From positions 62,001-126,000 of the forward strand of contig MU130542.1 of NCBI GenBank assembly GCA_015039465.1: a stretch of 64,000 nucleotides of DNA, given 5' to 3'. Shown one piece after another: positions 11,901-22,269 of the stretch; position 1 is the stretch's first letter, and the number at the start of each line of letters is the position of its first letter. This DNA comes from Phlegmacium glaucopus. Lineage: Eukaryota > Basidiomycota > Agaricomycetes > Agaricales > Cortinariaceae. The position numbers and the translations under genes are program-made. Below the pieces are notes generated by a model. It was given only the letters and a program-made list of their open reading frames with translations. It did no database searches and was not told the origin of the DNA.

Positions 11901-14440
11901 TCCTGAATGCGTCTCGCATGCTTTACAAGACTCCAGGAAATCCAAGAGCCTCACTAAGGAATAACGAACCCAGCTAAAGCTCATAAATCCTATCTCGAGG
12001 TCATCGATAGTTCCTTGGATTGCCCCAGTCCACCAACCTTGACATTCTTTGCGCAAGAGCCTCCAACTTTGCCCATAGGTGTTGCACCGGTTCAGCGTCT
12101 TCAAGAATATCTGCTGAAGCATAAATCGGTGGCAATTAAAATTCGGGACCATGGACCTGCCCCTTCCATCTTCCTCCCATTTCCACTCCCCAGAAATCAT
12201 CAGATGAAACAACCAGGCTGATTTCTGCCCAAAATCTAATCCTGCCTTATATTTGCCAAGCTTAGATTGATTTATTTGAGCATAGGCACGCGTACCTGCA
12301 TCCAGCTTCGGAGGATTATAGGGATGGATGATACAACATAATCCCAGCCAAAGAAGCATGCGACTGCAGTCCATATCTCCTGAAACCATTCAGGGGTATC
12401 AAGTATCTGGCCCTCATCGCTGGAGCCTAAAAGAAGAGCCTTCCCCTGTCCATAATCAAGAACCAGAAGCACCGGCCTTTCATAGCCAGGGCATTTTTCC
12501 AGCAGCAAAACAACTGGCATTTTTGGGGCGGAGCACTCTGGGAGCAAAAGATTGGCCTTGAGCAAGATTTCCGGAGACCCGTGGACGATACTTTCCAAAG
12601 ATCGCATGTCGAGGTAATAACAGAGAGGGCTAGCACCTCCCAAGGTCTCCCTGTTTTCAAGCCAGTCCGCTAGGATATTAAAGTCTAGAATAGCCGGGTC
12701 GACTGGGCAAGTGGTGTTAAACTTTATGAGCTTCTCCCATGCTCTTCCCCAGAACCATGGGTCCCCCAGGATGCGAGCTGCCATCATCTGTCAGGCTGCC
12801 ATCTGTGAAAATATGCCGAACGACGTAATCACCCTTTGAATACACTTCGGTGCCAGGAAATGCGGAGGCTTGGATAGGTAGGCAATTGTCATCTGGGTCC
12901 ATTGCATCCTTGTCCGATTCCGTCGGGTTAAAAGATCCATCCATCTCACCAAATGAGTATGTAGAAGATGTCCTGGACTGCATCCAAGAGATTCAGTCAA
13001 GAGCTCAAATATCAGGGGCCATGAAGGTACAGACATGTCTCTTTCTTTTGACGCGTCCCCCCAGCATCTTGGAAGCCTGGCGTTTTCAGCTGCAATGCTT
13101 TAGAAAGTTAATAGGGCTAAAACCCACCCTTCTTTTTTTAGGGGCGAATGGCAGGCTAGAGTCCTTCCATGATTGTCATCGAATGGGGAATCAACGTAGT
13201 TGGTATGTACACACCCTAAAAAGTGGCGATGAACTATAATTTTCCAACATAACACCTTCCAGTTCAGGAGGGGGTGAACCCTTTCTCGTATGTTATAAGC
13301 CAGCAATCTTGATTGGAAAAATGTAGCTACCAGCCCGAGAGATGATTGGCGGGAGTGTTGCATGCTGGGAGGTGGTGAGCCCTGGATTATAGCGATCAGG
13401 CTCCGAGATTTTCATGGCACAAAAATGATCGGAAAAATGTACTTACCAAGCCAAGAGATGATTGGCGGGAGCATTGCATATTTTGTAAAACTTGCACACT
13501 GTGAGGCGGTGAGCCCTGGGATTATAACGCTCAGGCTCCGAGAGTTTCACAGTAGGAAATTGATCTGAAAATTTCACCTACCAGGCCAAGAGATGATTGG
13601 TGGGAGTGTTGCACGCTGGGAGGTGGTGAGCCCTGGATTATAGCGATCAGGCTGCAAGAATTTCACGGCACAAAACTGATTGGAAAAATGTACTTACCAA
13701 GCCAAGAGATGATTGGCGGGAGCATTGCATATCCTGTAAAACTTGCACACTGGGAGGCGGTGAGCCCTGGAATTATAACAATTGATCAGGCTCCGACAAT
13801 AATTTCAAAACAGGAAAAAAAATTACTAGGCCAAGCGACGGTTCATACTGAGCATGTAATTGCACTTCGTCACTTTGTAAATTAGGAGGTGGAGAGCCCT
13901 AGGTCCAGAAGATTAAACAGCCATCTCTCCAAAGAAGGCATAGACCCAACTAGACCCAGAGAAGACTGCGGGGATTTCAAGTTATCAAGGGCTCTGTGAG
14001 GCCCGGAACTCTGAGATAAAGCAGTTAGAATTCAGAGATGCAGAGAAAAAGTAGGATACCTCGGTACTATGCAGAGATATATTGGAGGCTATTTCTAACG
14101 AATTTTGGCTGCGAGAAAGCCAAAGGTGAATATCCTCCCGAGAAAGCATAGCTGGCCCGCAAATCTGCAAGAGGAATGATTGGATAAGGCGGTCAATTCC
14201 ATTTGTTTATGCCTGTAAGTTCGACCCTGAACTTTTTCTTTTTGCGAAACTAACACCATGGCAGCTAGATTTGAAATGCTGTGGGACAGCAAATCGGCCA
14301 AAGAAGTCCAGAGCTTCACCATTTTTCGTGCTAGTAAGTTGCCACCTAGTATAATAATGCCCAATCAGGCCTCTAAACAGCAACAGATGAGAGTTTGACA
14401 GTTGCCCCAGGAAGCTGGTAAGGCAGCTACTACATTTCAT
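8923..14440 (-). CDS. Very large multi-exon protein of unknown function with tandem duplicated exons
   Basis: One long minus-strand gene appears to run from about 14,440 to 8923. Splice sites and frame link the cassette exons at 13.26-14.16 kb to SRTSSTYSFGEMDG (about 12.9 kb), to ARILGDPWFWGRAWEKLI (12.78 kb), and through an intron after RSWMQ to AGLDFGQKSAWLF (12.2 kb). It then continues through a long exon to 10.6 kb and further exons to 8923. An alternative is two genes, split near 10.07 kb. No catalytic motif or known domain was recognised. An acidic, disordered stretch (EDEEVDASERTDADTTSE) lies near 11.85 kb. The first exon and start are uncertain; ATG 14440 would put it 49 bp from the divergent BAH-PHD gene. 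Confidence 0.55.
13256..14164 (-). repeat. Tandem array of duplicated in-frame cassette exons
   Basis: On the minus strand, successive exon-like blocks bounded by AG and GT are 14164-14060 (105 nt), 14010-13951 (60), 13898-13827 (72), 13766-13698 (69), 13632-13582 (51), 13515-13447 (69), 13381-13331 (51) and 13280-13256 (25). All but the last are multiples of three, with phase-0 junctions. Introns are 50-66 nt. The repeated blocks encode GSPPPSVQHSHQSSLGL or a version six codons longer; older copies end QSSLGL or PSLGL. The 69/51 pair is duplicated with a 251-bp period. Confidence 0.8.
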
Positions 14441-14489
14441 CTTCTTTTGGCTAAATGGCGCACATAGCTATCTATTTACACACCGGGAT

Positions 14490-15473
14490 ATGAGCCGCCA
14501 GAAGCCCCAGGATTTTGATATATACTGGAAAGAGATGGTGGCCGAAATAAAGACCCTGCCTTCCCAGCCTGATGCACTGGTGAAGGTTCGGTGGTTTTGG
14601 TCAAAAGAGGACATCCAGCAACTCATTAAACCCCTGAAAGTGGACAAAAAACTGACGCAGTACGTCTTCCACCCTTCCGTCTCTCCTGAAACTAATGCTA
14701 TATGTAGAATATTGGGTGCAGCAAGCAGTAATGAACTGTTCCCAGGAGAAGAATTAGTCATCAACTCCTCTGATGCGATTGAATGTCAGTCCAATATTTT
14801 TTATGCTAGCCATGCTGACAGCTTCACGCAGGCAATGTAGACATAGTTCATTTGACTGAATCGGTGAATCAGGAGCCAGTAGTTGATTATTTCTTTCGCC
14901 TTGCATGGGATGAGAGTCTTCAGACCATGCATGTAAGGGTGTGAATTGCACTTCTTCATGAATTCTACTAACCTCCAGTCTGTTTTGCGACAGGGACATT
15001 CGCCCTTCGGCTGTGGCAGGGTTAAATGCCATCAGTTATGGGATCCTGAAAAAGAAGAGCAAAGATACTGCTACCATTGTCAAAAGTGGTATCATTCATC
15101 CTGTCTTGCCATCTATAAACTATACACCCAAACAAAGACAGCGCAACGCTCTGCCAAGGAAATGGGTTTAAAACAGGGGGAAGTGCCCCAAATTCTCCTA
15201 GATGCTGCCTTTCAGCCCACTGCCCGGGGTGGAATGCGCCACTTTATCGCAGGAAACATCAGAATTGTCACCAAAGCCAGAGAATTGGTGGAAAATGAAG
15301 ACGAACGTGAAGGTTTCGCCGAAGGAATGGCCTGGAGCAATGATGAATGGGCTTCTTCGTTGGAAAGTTATTTTGGGATCCTAGAAGAGAATCGTGAAAA
15401 TTTTCAAGAGGAGCAGCTGGTGGTAAGCGGACAAGACATCTATCATTGCGCGGGGTGTAATAAATTTATATAG
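14490..15473 (+). CDS. BAH-PHD chromatin reader
   Basis: Starts at ATG 14490. An intron of about 47 nt (donor GTCAGT near 14786) joins the first two exons, and a second ends at about 14979. The first half fits a BAH domain: VRWFWSKEDI, then NELFPGEELVINSSDAIECN and VDIVHL. The second half has a PHD-type zinc finger, CGRVKCHQLW followed by YCYHCQKWYHSSCL. BAH-PHD proteins read modified or unmodified histone tails. The C-terminus, with a last CAGC pair, is not assigned. It is divergent from the large gene on the minus strand, and about 300 bp ahead of a SET gene on the same strand. The role in histone binding is from the family; the partners are unknown. Confidence 0.72.
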
Positions 15474-15796
15474 AAATCTCAGTCTATAGCCTACTTACCT
15501 AAAAAAAATTCTACACTCTAAGTTGCCATTTTGTCACGATGAGAGACCCTGTTGTTGTCAGGGACATCAGGTAAGGCGCAGGGCAAAGTTTCAAAGGCTT
15601 TGTTCAACTACCCACCACATACTAAACATGATCCTTCGGCCACGCAGGATACATGCTCCTAGCCACCACACAAACCTTGCATATGAGTGGGGGTCAGGCC
15701 ATCAGACAAAGGCAGGAATCGCGAAAGCCTTGTCCGTTTATCAAATCCCCTCAGTTATTGGAGTCAAAGTGGACTCCATTTTGATCAATTCGATAT

Positions 15797-16752
15797 ATGG
15801 ACAACATACTTCAAAGCCCCCCCCATCGTCGCCACATCATAAAGTCTCTTGCAGTTGAACCTCCTAAAGCTCATGACTCCATTCGGATAGCCTTTCGGGA
15901 TAAATTTGAGGCCCTCAAAGCCCAGCTGACATTTGACAACAGCAATGCGGCTGATTATATACAAAATGTGCGCGACAGCTGCAATAGCTTCGTGGAAATC
16001 TTCCAGACTTTCGAAGCTGGTGGGAAGGGGGAAGAGGAGGGTGTTTTGCCATGGTGCGTCTGTTATAGTTTCATAAACATCAGGATGATTTAACTCAGTT
16101 TGTAAATATATTTCCCAGGTTTTTAGGGGCATATGCGATGCTGGTATGTGCAGGAAACAGGGCTGATGTTGGGCTGCATGTTCGACAGACTGATGGAGGT
16201 TTGGGATTTGGGGTTGTGGCTCGGAATGTTCTCCATAAAGGAATCTACCTCTATGAGCTGCTGGGAATGATGGCGGCTGATTCAGAAGCCATGCACTCAA
16301 GATTGTCTGAAATATTTCCCCATCCAACTCAGAAAAAAGGAACGGATCCAAGGATACTTTTCGGGCCAGCGAGGTTCATAAATCATGATTGCAAACTGTC
16401 TAATGTCGAGGTATGCTTCAGCTATATCAGGTTTTACTTCCTTTCTCTGCCTCAACCCGCTCTCCAGTTTGTTGCTATAGAAGGAACATCTGCTTTTGCT
16501 ATTCTGACAACCAGACAGATTAGGGCAGATGAGGAGCTTTACCTAAATTATGGCCCTGACTACTTCGACGATGTTGTTAGCGGCTGCCCTTGCCAGTCCT
16601 GTCAGGCCACCAGCGACGCAGCTAGTTCTACCTCAAAGAAACCGAAGCGTAAAGAACCAGGGCAGAATGAAGGCCGTGTGGCTTCAGCAAAGAAGGCTAA
16701 GAAGGACCGCAATCGGGAAAATCGAAAAAAAAGGGGGGAAAGCCGCGATTAG
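15797..16752 (+). CDS. SET-domain protein, Suv4-20/Set9-like, copy 1
   Basis: The SET core is clear: GGLGFGVVARNV, then GPARFINHDC, an intron, then RQIRADEELYLNYGPDYF and the post-SET cysteines CPCQSC. The order GPxxFINHDC..N, ..LNYG..YF, then CxCxxC matches the Suv4-20 (KMT5B/Set9) class, which methylates H4K20. The motif after NHDC is KLSN rather than the usual xPN, so activity is not assured. The C-terminus is lysine-rich. An intron near 16,055 joins VLPW to FLGAYAML. The N-terminal exon start (ATG 15797, or an upstream exon from ATG 15630) is unsure. A paralogue lies at 27.8 kb with an intron at the same place. Confidence 0.72.
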
Positions 16753-17097
16753 TCGCTTTATGTATTACTGAGGTGAGAAACATGCACTCCTACCTGGAAG
16801 AAGGCCACGTAACACAATTAGATCGCCAACGCATGGCTGCCAATACTAAACGGAGGTTGACATAACCACTAGAGTACTGCCTATGGTGGGCCAGCAGGAC
16901 GCACACTTCCATTAGGCGGTGCAAATTGCTGGAACAGCATATTAGCAGATGACTGGGCAATGGCTGATGTGAGCGTTGAGAATAGAAACATGATGGGGTT
17001 GAATTGTTTATATATGGTGTTATTTGGATATGTTTGTGCAAATGATGTGACATACATTCTTTGTTTATGTTCAGCAGAGGTTTCTTTTGATACATGA

Positions 17098-17172
17098 ACA
17101 GCTTTGCATGACCGCATATCTACAGATTCTGGATTGAAGAGGCAGCTGTGACGGCGCTCGATGTAATTCTTT
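17098..17172 (-). repeat. Dispersed repeat, copy 1 (HSCLFNPES fragment)
   Basis: About 75 bp nearly identical to 18832-18904, with weaker similarity extending about 100 bp to the left. On the minus strand both copies encode YIER.HSCLFNPES.DM..C, and many differences are at third positions, which suggests a once-coding segment. Confidence 0.75.
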
Positions 17173-18330
17173 TTCTTAGGTGTTGTGGGATCAACGCAGT
17201 TGCACCTCCACCCCATGCACTCTCCCTCACTGCAGCCTGCCTAATTTATGTCTGCCGCTTTTATTTTAGTTGACAGCTGCTCACTTTATTCTACAGAGGT
17301 CCAAATCTCATCTCATCAGCATCACCTTTATATAGCTTACCACCTGAATGCCTAGCGTCCTAGTTCTTCTAATTCTGGCACCTTCTCTTCACGCCTTGGG
17401 ATGGAAGGTATAGATCAGAAGGTCTGGTATGATCCGTGGCAAATCCAGCCACAAGGAAACCGCCAAATCTGTAGTTGTTTTCCCTGAAATCCAGGTAGAG
17501 AGATTCTGGGTGGAGAAATGATCTCCAAGGAATGTACCTGCAGTAAACTAGAATCCGGGTAAATTATAGCGCTATGATGGATAAGGGAAGGCCATATTGC
17601 TATCATCAGGGTACCCGTGACGTCCAATGCAGGCTTCTGGCCCAGAATCCACTAAAATGTGAATTCACTGTCAGATCTTGCCGGCATATACAGCTTATCA
17701 CAAGTGCTTCTAAATGTTACGAAGATTCTGCCATTTGCCCATATACTTTTTCCATACCCTATACAGAGGCCTATGACCAGGCATCCAAGGTCCACTTTGG
17801 TTTTCAGCCGCACTCCTAACAAATCTGCCACAAAGTTCCACGTCATTTGATATGCAACAACTGGGGAGGCTGAGCAGTAGACCTGTTGGGATGACGGGTG
17901 GAGGATTTGAATCAGAGAAGCTGGCTGGCAGGAATGCTCAGATAGAGTCAACGCACTTGGATGAATCAATCTATTTGTTGAAGCCTCAGCATCCACCCAG
18001 GAATGAAATTTGATTTGCACATATTCATACATCAGGGGTTGTTGGTCTTGTTGGCCTACTTCTCTGCCCTTGGGTAACTTCAGAGCAAATGGAATCAGAT
18101 TATAGGCGTCAAGGTAGCCGTGACCCCTTGATATCTCCGTCAGCCTTATCTACTACTAAGCTCAAAAAGCAGCTCATTAATGAGAACGGGGGAACAACAG
18201 AGGTACTAAGGCTAATCCAACCTCCTTTCCCAGGGCATAATTAGGGAACCAAAGGGTGTATCGGCATGGTGCGTGGTTGCTTAAATATCTGTACATATAA
18301 CTGAGGACAAAGGCAGAGCAAGGCCGATGG

Positions 18331-18381
18331 AACCTTAACCCTAGGCATGCAATTGGTAAGTCCAACGCTGCACGTGACCAC
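18331..18381 (+). promoter_or_regulatory. Conserved 50-bp telobox/E-box motif, copy C
   Basis: Reads AACCTTAACCCTAGGCATGC, then AATTGGTAAG, then TCCAACGCTGCACGTGACCA. It lies 44 bp before an ATG at 18420 that opens an 85-codon frame of unknown nature. Confidence 0.6.
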
Positions 18382-18419
18382 CAGATGATTGTTGACCACC
18401 AAGGAACGAAAAGATATAC

Positions 18420-18677
18420 ATGAAAAAAACAGCTTCACTTCCAAGCGTCATCAGCCCCACTTCTGAGCATCTTCTTCAACGACTGCAAGATATTTCCCAT
18501 CCCAGATGCATGGATATGGCAGATGGGGGCATACAGTGGGTGGGGCCAATCGGAAAAGACAAGCGACGCCTATCGCTCTATCGAGGTGGAACAGCACCCG
18601 AATCACCTACGATGGAGCATTGTGGACCAGGGCAGGGCACACTATCGTTAGATGGCGCTAACTGCGAGGCCACGTAG
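18420..18677 (+). CDS. Small hypothetical ORF behind motif copy C
   Basis: An 85-codon frame beginning MKKTASLPSVISPTSEHLLQ. No family recognised. The only reason to list it is its position just after the shared promoter-like motif, which mirrors the layout at JmjC paralogue 1. It may be the first exon of a decayed gene. Confidence 0.25.
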   Translation: MKKTASLPSVISPTSEHLLQRLQDISHPRCMDMADGGIQWVGPIGKDKRRLSLYRGGTAPESPTMEHCGPGQGTLSLDGANCEAT

Positions 18678-18831
18678 GGGATGCCTGGGAGAGCGTATAG
18701 GCAACGGTGTGTTGAAGGAAGACATCTCTTGTTTGGTATTATTTAACCATGTTCAAATCATGTGACAGACATTTTCCCATTTATCAATTTGCATTCTATC
18801 CACGAGGTTGATTTGTATATAGGATGAATGG

Positions 18832-18904
18832 CTTTGCATGGCCCCATATCTGCAGATTCTGGATTGAAGAGGCAGCTGTGATGGCGCTCGATGTAATCCT
18901 AAAT
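18832..18904 (-). repeat. Dispersed repeat, copy 2 (HSCLFNPES fragment)
   Basis: Partner of 17098-17172. A TTTAG acceptor-like site sits just before the conserved reading frame on the minus strand, so it may be a relic exon. Confidence 0.7.
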
Positions 18905-19680
18905 TGTGGGCTTTGTGGGCTTGCAGCTGTCGTGTCTCAATAGCCGAAGAATCAGCTTTTGCTCAACTCACTGGCATCTTCTGTTTTTTTTTCAAATCTT
19001 GGTTCATCGTCCTCTATGGCAAGTCATATGGTAGACATAGACGCTGCCGTATCTACTCGTATATTTATTTGTCCGGTATGTTTGGAGCTGATCTGCTCAT
19101 AGCGGGGATCCCGCATGAAATAATAATTTCACTTGGAGTCATGTGGCTACGAAGTACAGAAGTACATTAGAGCCAGCATATCGCAACCTGTGGGTTTGTT
19201 GCGTCTTTGTTGTATTCCTATCTCCCCGAGTATGGCTTCCTTATGCCTCCATATGCCTGCATGTATTGCTGTTTTGTGATAGCAGGCTGGCATGTTTGCA
19301 CAGCATGTGCCTCACTGACTTTGCGAGATTGTGGGATGGAAGAGTAGGGTCTATAAATTTCATCTGTTGGTGATTCTGTCCATATTTCTGCTTCCAACAC
19401 TTTGAGATTTCTACAGTAAGCTGTTGGATGGCTGATTTGCTAATCTGTGTGGTGCTGTTGCATTTAGGATTGTATGCAATGTACCGTTTTACTGAGGTAC
19501 GCCATAGGCTCTACGGCTACGTTATACTGCTCTGGACTACTCCAGCGGATGAACAAGCGCAATACCAGCTTGTTAGACGATTGCATACATAATAGCTAAT
19601 TGACTTGGAGAACACCAGGTGTTAGCGATTACTAAGCTGGTTTCCACAGGTCCAGCATATGTCAAAAACGGCCCTTTAAC

Positions 19681-21140
19681 ATGGACCAATATGACCAGGA
19701 AGACTTTGAACTTTGGGACTCCAAAGAAACTTTTCCGACATCACCCCACCAGCTTTGGCGTTTTGGTGCTGAGCAGCTCCACATATGCCAAGAAGATGGG
19801 ATAATTGTCCTGGACCTTGGGGCGATTGTACACATGGAGTTGGCTTTATTCAACACATTCTACTCCTTCTGGGCTACTGTCCCTGTCCTAATGGAGGAAA
19901 AATTTCTGAATGACGAAGTGCAGGCCACCATCAGGTACCACAGACGACTTCATGCTGCAATAACTGGTACTCTGCTGAAATCCAAGAGCCGGCCACTAAG
20001 CGCAACCCTTCCTCTTCTCCAGCCATGGTTGAAGCGGACGTTATGTCTTTTCCAACATGACGTTGAATCCAGGAAGAGATTCGCGCAAGTCAATTGCCCA
20101 TCACACCTCCTTGAGTCAAGTATGTGGGATAAATATCCCATCGATCAATTGACATGGGCTAAATTGCCAACATCCCAGCCATCTCTGATATAATTTCCAG
20201 ACCTCGATTCCAGAGTTACCTGAAGAACGTTGCTACTCCCTTAATTGGCGCTGAGGATTTTCGATGGACTAAATGCACCCCACCTTGGTGCCTCCAAACG
20301 TTGGTGAAGTGGACAAGCTTTAGAGAGGGGACATGTGGGAAACAGGAGTCAAATGGGATATTTATCCTTCCACACGAAGCGCTTGAAGAGACCTGGGATA
20401 TCTATATAGATATGCCCAAATTCCACCGCAGCTTCGGAAATTGCAATGTTCTTCATCAGTCAATTGGCCGTCTGAAGCCGAATTGTTGGTTGGATGACGA
20501 GGTGGTAAATGCCTATATAGCTTTATTGCTGGTTGGAGGTGTGCCTTCCGTCAGGGTGGCCAATACCTGGGCATTTCAAAAACTCCAGGACGCTGGCAGG
20601 CACCAAGAGGATTTTTTCAAACAACTTGTACGTCTTTTATTTTTCAGCCCTCCTTGTGACTCAGTTTGTAGCTTGTAGGCAAAAAGAGCGACGAAACTGT
20701 AGGCAAAATTATGGCCAAATTTCAGAAGATCTTGATTCCAGTAAATTGGCACAAGGACCATTGGCTTGCAGCGATTCTGAGCGTTGGAGAAAAGGCAGTA
20801 TTCCTCCTGGATAGCTTGAAATCCTATACAGGGCAGCAGGGGAGGCAGAACATATTCAACGTGAGCAGTGCATTGATCAGTTAAAATATAGGTTTCATTT
20901 CAATAGACACAGATCCTCAAGGAAAAAATACCTTTACCAGATGACTGGAGGCTTCAAGAGGTTCAGGGGATACCACAGCAGGGGAACTCCTTTGATTGCG
21001 GCATCTATTGCTGCCAATTCTTAAAATACACTTACTTTGGCAGCCCAATTCCCAACTGGGAGGCGGAGGATGCGGATCAACTACGCAGAATGATGGCTAT
21101 GGAGATATATGAGGGAAGTTTACGCTGGTTTAAGGAATAA
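19681..21140 (+). CDS. Ulp1/SENP-type (C48) cysteine protease
   Basis: Starts at ATG 19681. I join 19681-20119 to an exon from about 20165 (donor GTATGT), then across an intron at about 20,631-20,680 and another near 20,860, to TAA 21138-21140. The C-terminal half is the C48 fold: WLDDEVVNAYIALL, then IPVNWHKDHWLAAI (catalytic His before Trp), FLLDSL (Asp), and PQQGNSFDCGIYCCQF (oxyanion Gln and catalytic Cys). These enzymes remove SUMO or related modifiers from proteins. All catalytic residues are present. The N-terminal 200 residues match nothing I know. No CACGTG was seen just upstream, unlike most neighbours. Ulp1 domains are also carried by some fungal transposons, so an element origin is possible. 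Confidence 0.82.
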
Positions 21141-22269
21141 GCTTAAGAGCCCTGGATCCGGTCCAAATTTTTCTGCTCCATCCAAAACTCGATTCGAAAC
21201 GACATCCTGGCTATAGAGTGGATAGGCTGTAGTTACACCTAGCTCATAACCGCAGCGTCCATATAAATTTTCACTTGGTTTAGGAATGGAGATCAATCTT
21301 GGATTTATATTTAGGAGGATAGCTTGCAATTGACTGGTTGCATAAAGCAGCATGAGCACGTGGGGACCTTCGCCTGTTCTGAGGCCTGCACGTGATCAAT
21401 GGAAATATTGCTTTGCTTTTCCATCGAAATAAGCTACTTAAAGTCACTGCTCTCAGTATGTAGCATCCGTGACTTTTTTAATGCTTTTTCTTGCCTAGTT
21501 TTTTCCCAGAGCAACCGCAGTAGGTAGCTTCAGTAGGTAGCTTTCCTTACCTGTGCCCCACTTGTCCAAATTACAAGACAGCTACCAAATGGCAAATGAA
21601 AAGGCATTGTCATTTTATTCTGGAATAGACGCCATCCTTTCTTCTAGTGGGTCATGCATATGCATATATTCCCTCTCCGTTCATACCAGTGGCATCTTTG
21701 GCAGTTGGCCTGTGCACGTCTCACCAACTGCCCCCCATAGCAGCTTTCAGCTTTCTCTTACTTGAAAATATGGTCGCCAGCAGGTAAACATCCTATAAAA
21801 ATGAGCCTCATCCTTATATAAGACTCCCAATTTAGAAAACTCCCATTTACCAGGTGGCGAGGTAGTCATTTCTAATTGCTCGGGTTGCTCATATAACCTA
21901 GCTGATTTTTAAATCCAATTTGACCTAACTCAACTCACATTGCTGGAAAATGGCTTTTTTCTACCAACATCAAAGTAGCCAATGAAGTAAATCCCGCTTA
22001 CTGGTTTGCGATAAATCAGGTGCCTGACTTACATGTAGACCTATCGATGCTCTACATTTCACAAAAGGGCCATACCTACATCCATTCCAACCCACTGCAC
22101 TGCCATGGAGTTGGATTTATTATTTTACTTATCCCCTGAGGCAGTTTTGGAGCTTCCAGGTTAGCAGCGGTAACAGGGCCAGGACTCCCTGACTTCTTCT
22201 CAGCTTACACGTGACTTACAGGGCAAGGCAGGCCTGTCATTGCAGTTGAACGCAGGCAACACTTACAGG
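21141..22269. other. Intergenic spacer
   Basis: No gene recognised. CACGTG occurs at 21357, 21389 and 22208, the last being 57 bp before the next start codon. A short frame at 21553-21765 has no support. Confidence 0.5.

Larger units (their letters stand above)
16753..19680. other. Gene-poor spacer with duplicated fragments and motif copy C
   Basis: No intact gene recognised. It holds two copies of a segment encoding part of a cysteine-containing peptide (see repeats), the 50-bp motif at 18331, and an 85-codon frame at 18420 that starts 44 bp after the CACGTG. A minus-strand frame at 17652-18032 looks like a decayed coding exon, but its family is not clear. Confidence 0.5.

Noticed and set aside
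13326..13900. Plain non-coding minisatellite
   Set aside because: Unit borders coincide with GT/AG sites, lengths are multiples of three and frames stay open, so tandem exons explain it better.
17652..18032. Minus-strand frame vaguely like a retroviral-type aspartic protease (AEASTNRLIHPS)
   Set aside because: The catalytic D[ST]G is absent and similarity is only a few residues; not enough to call a retroelement.
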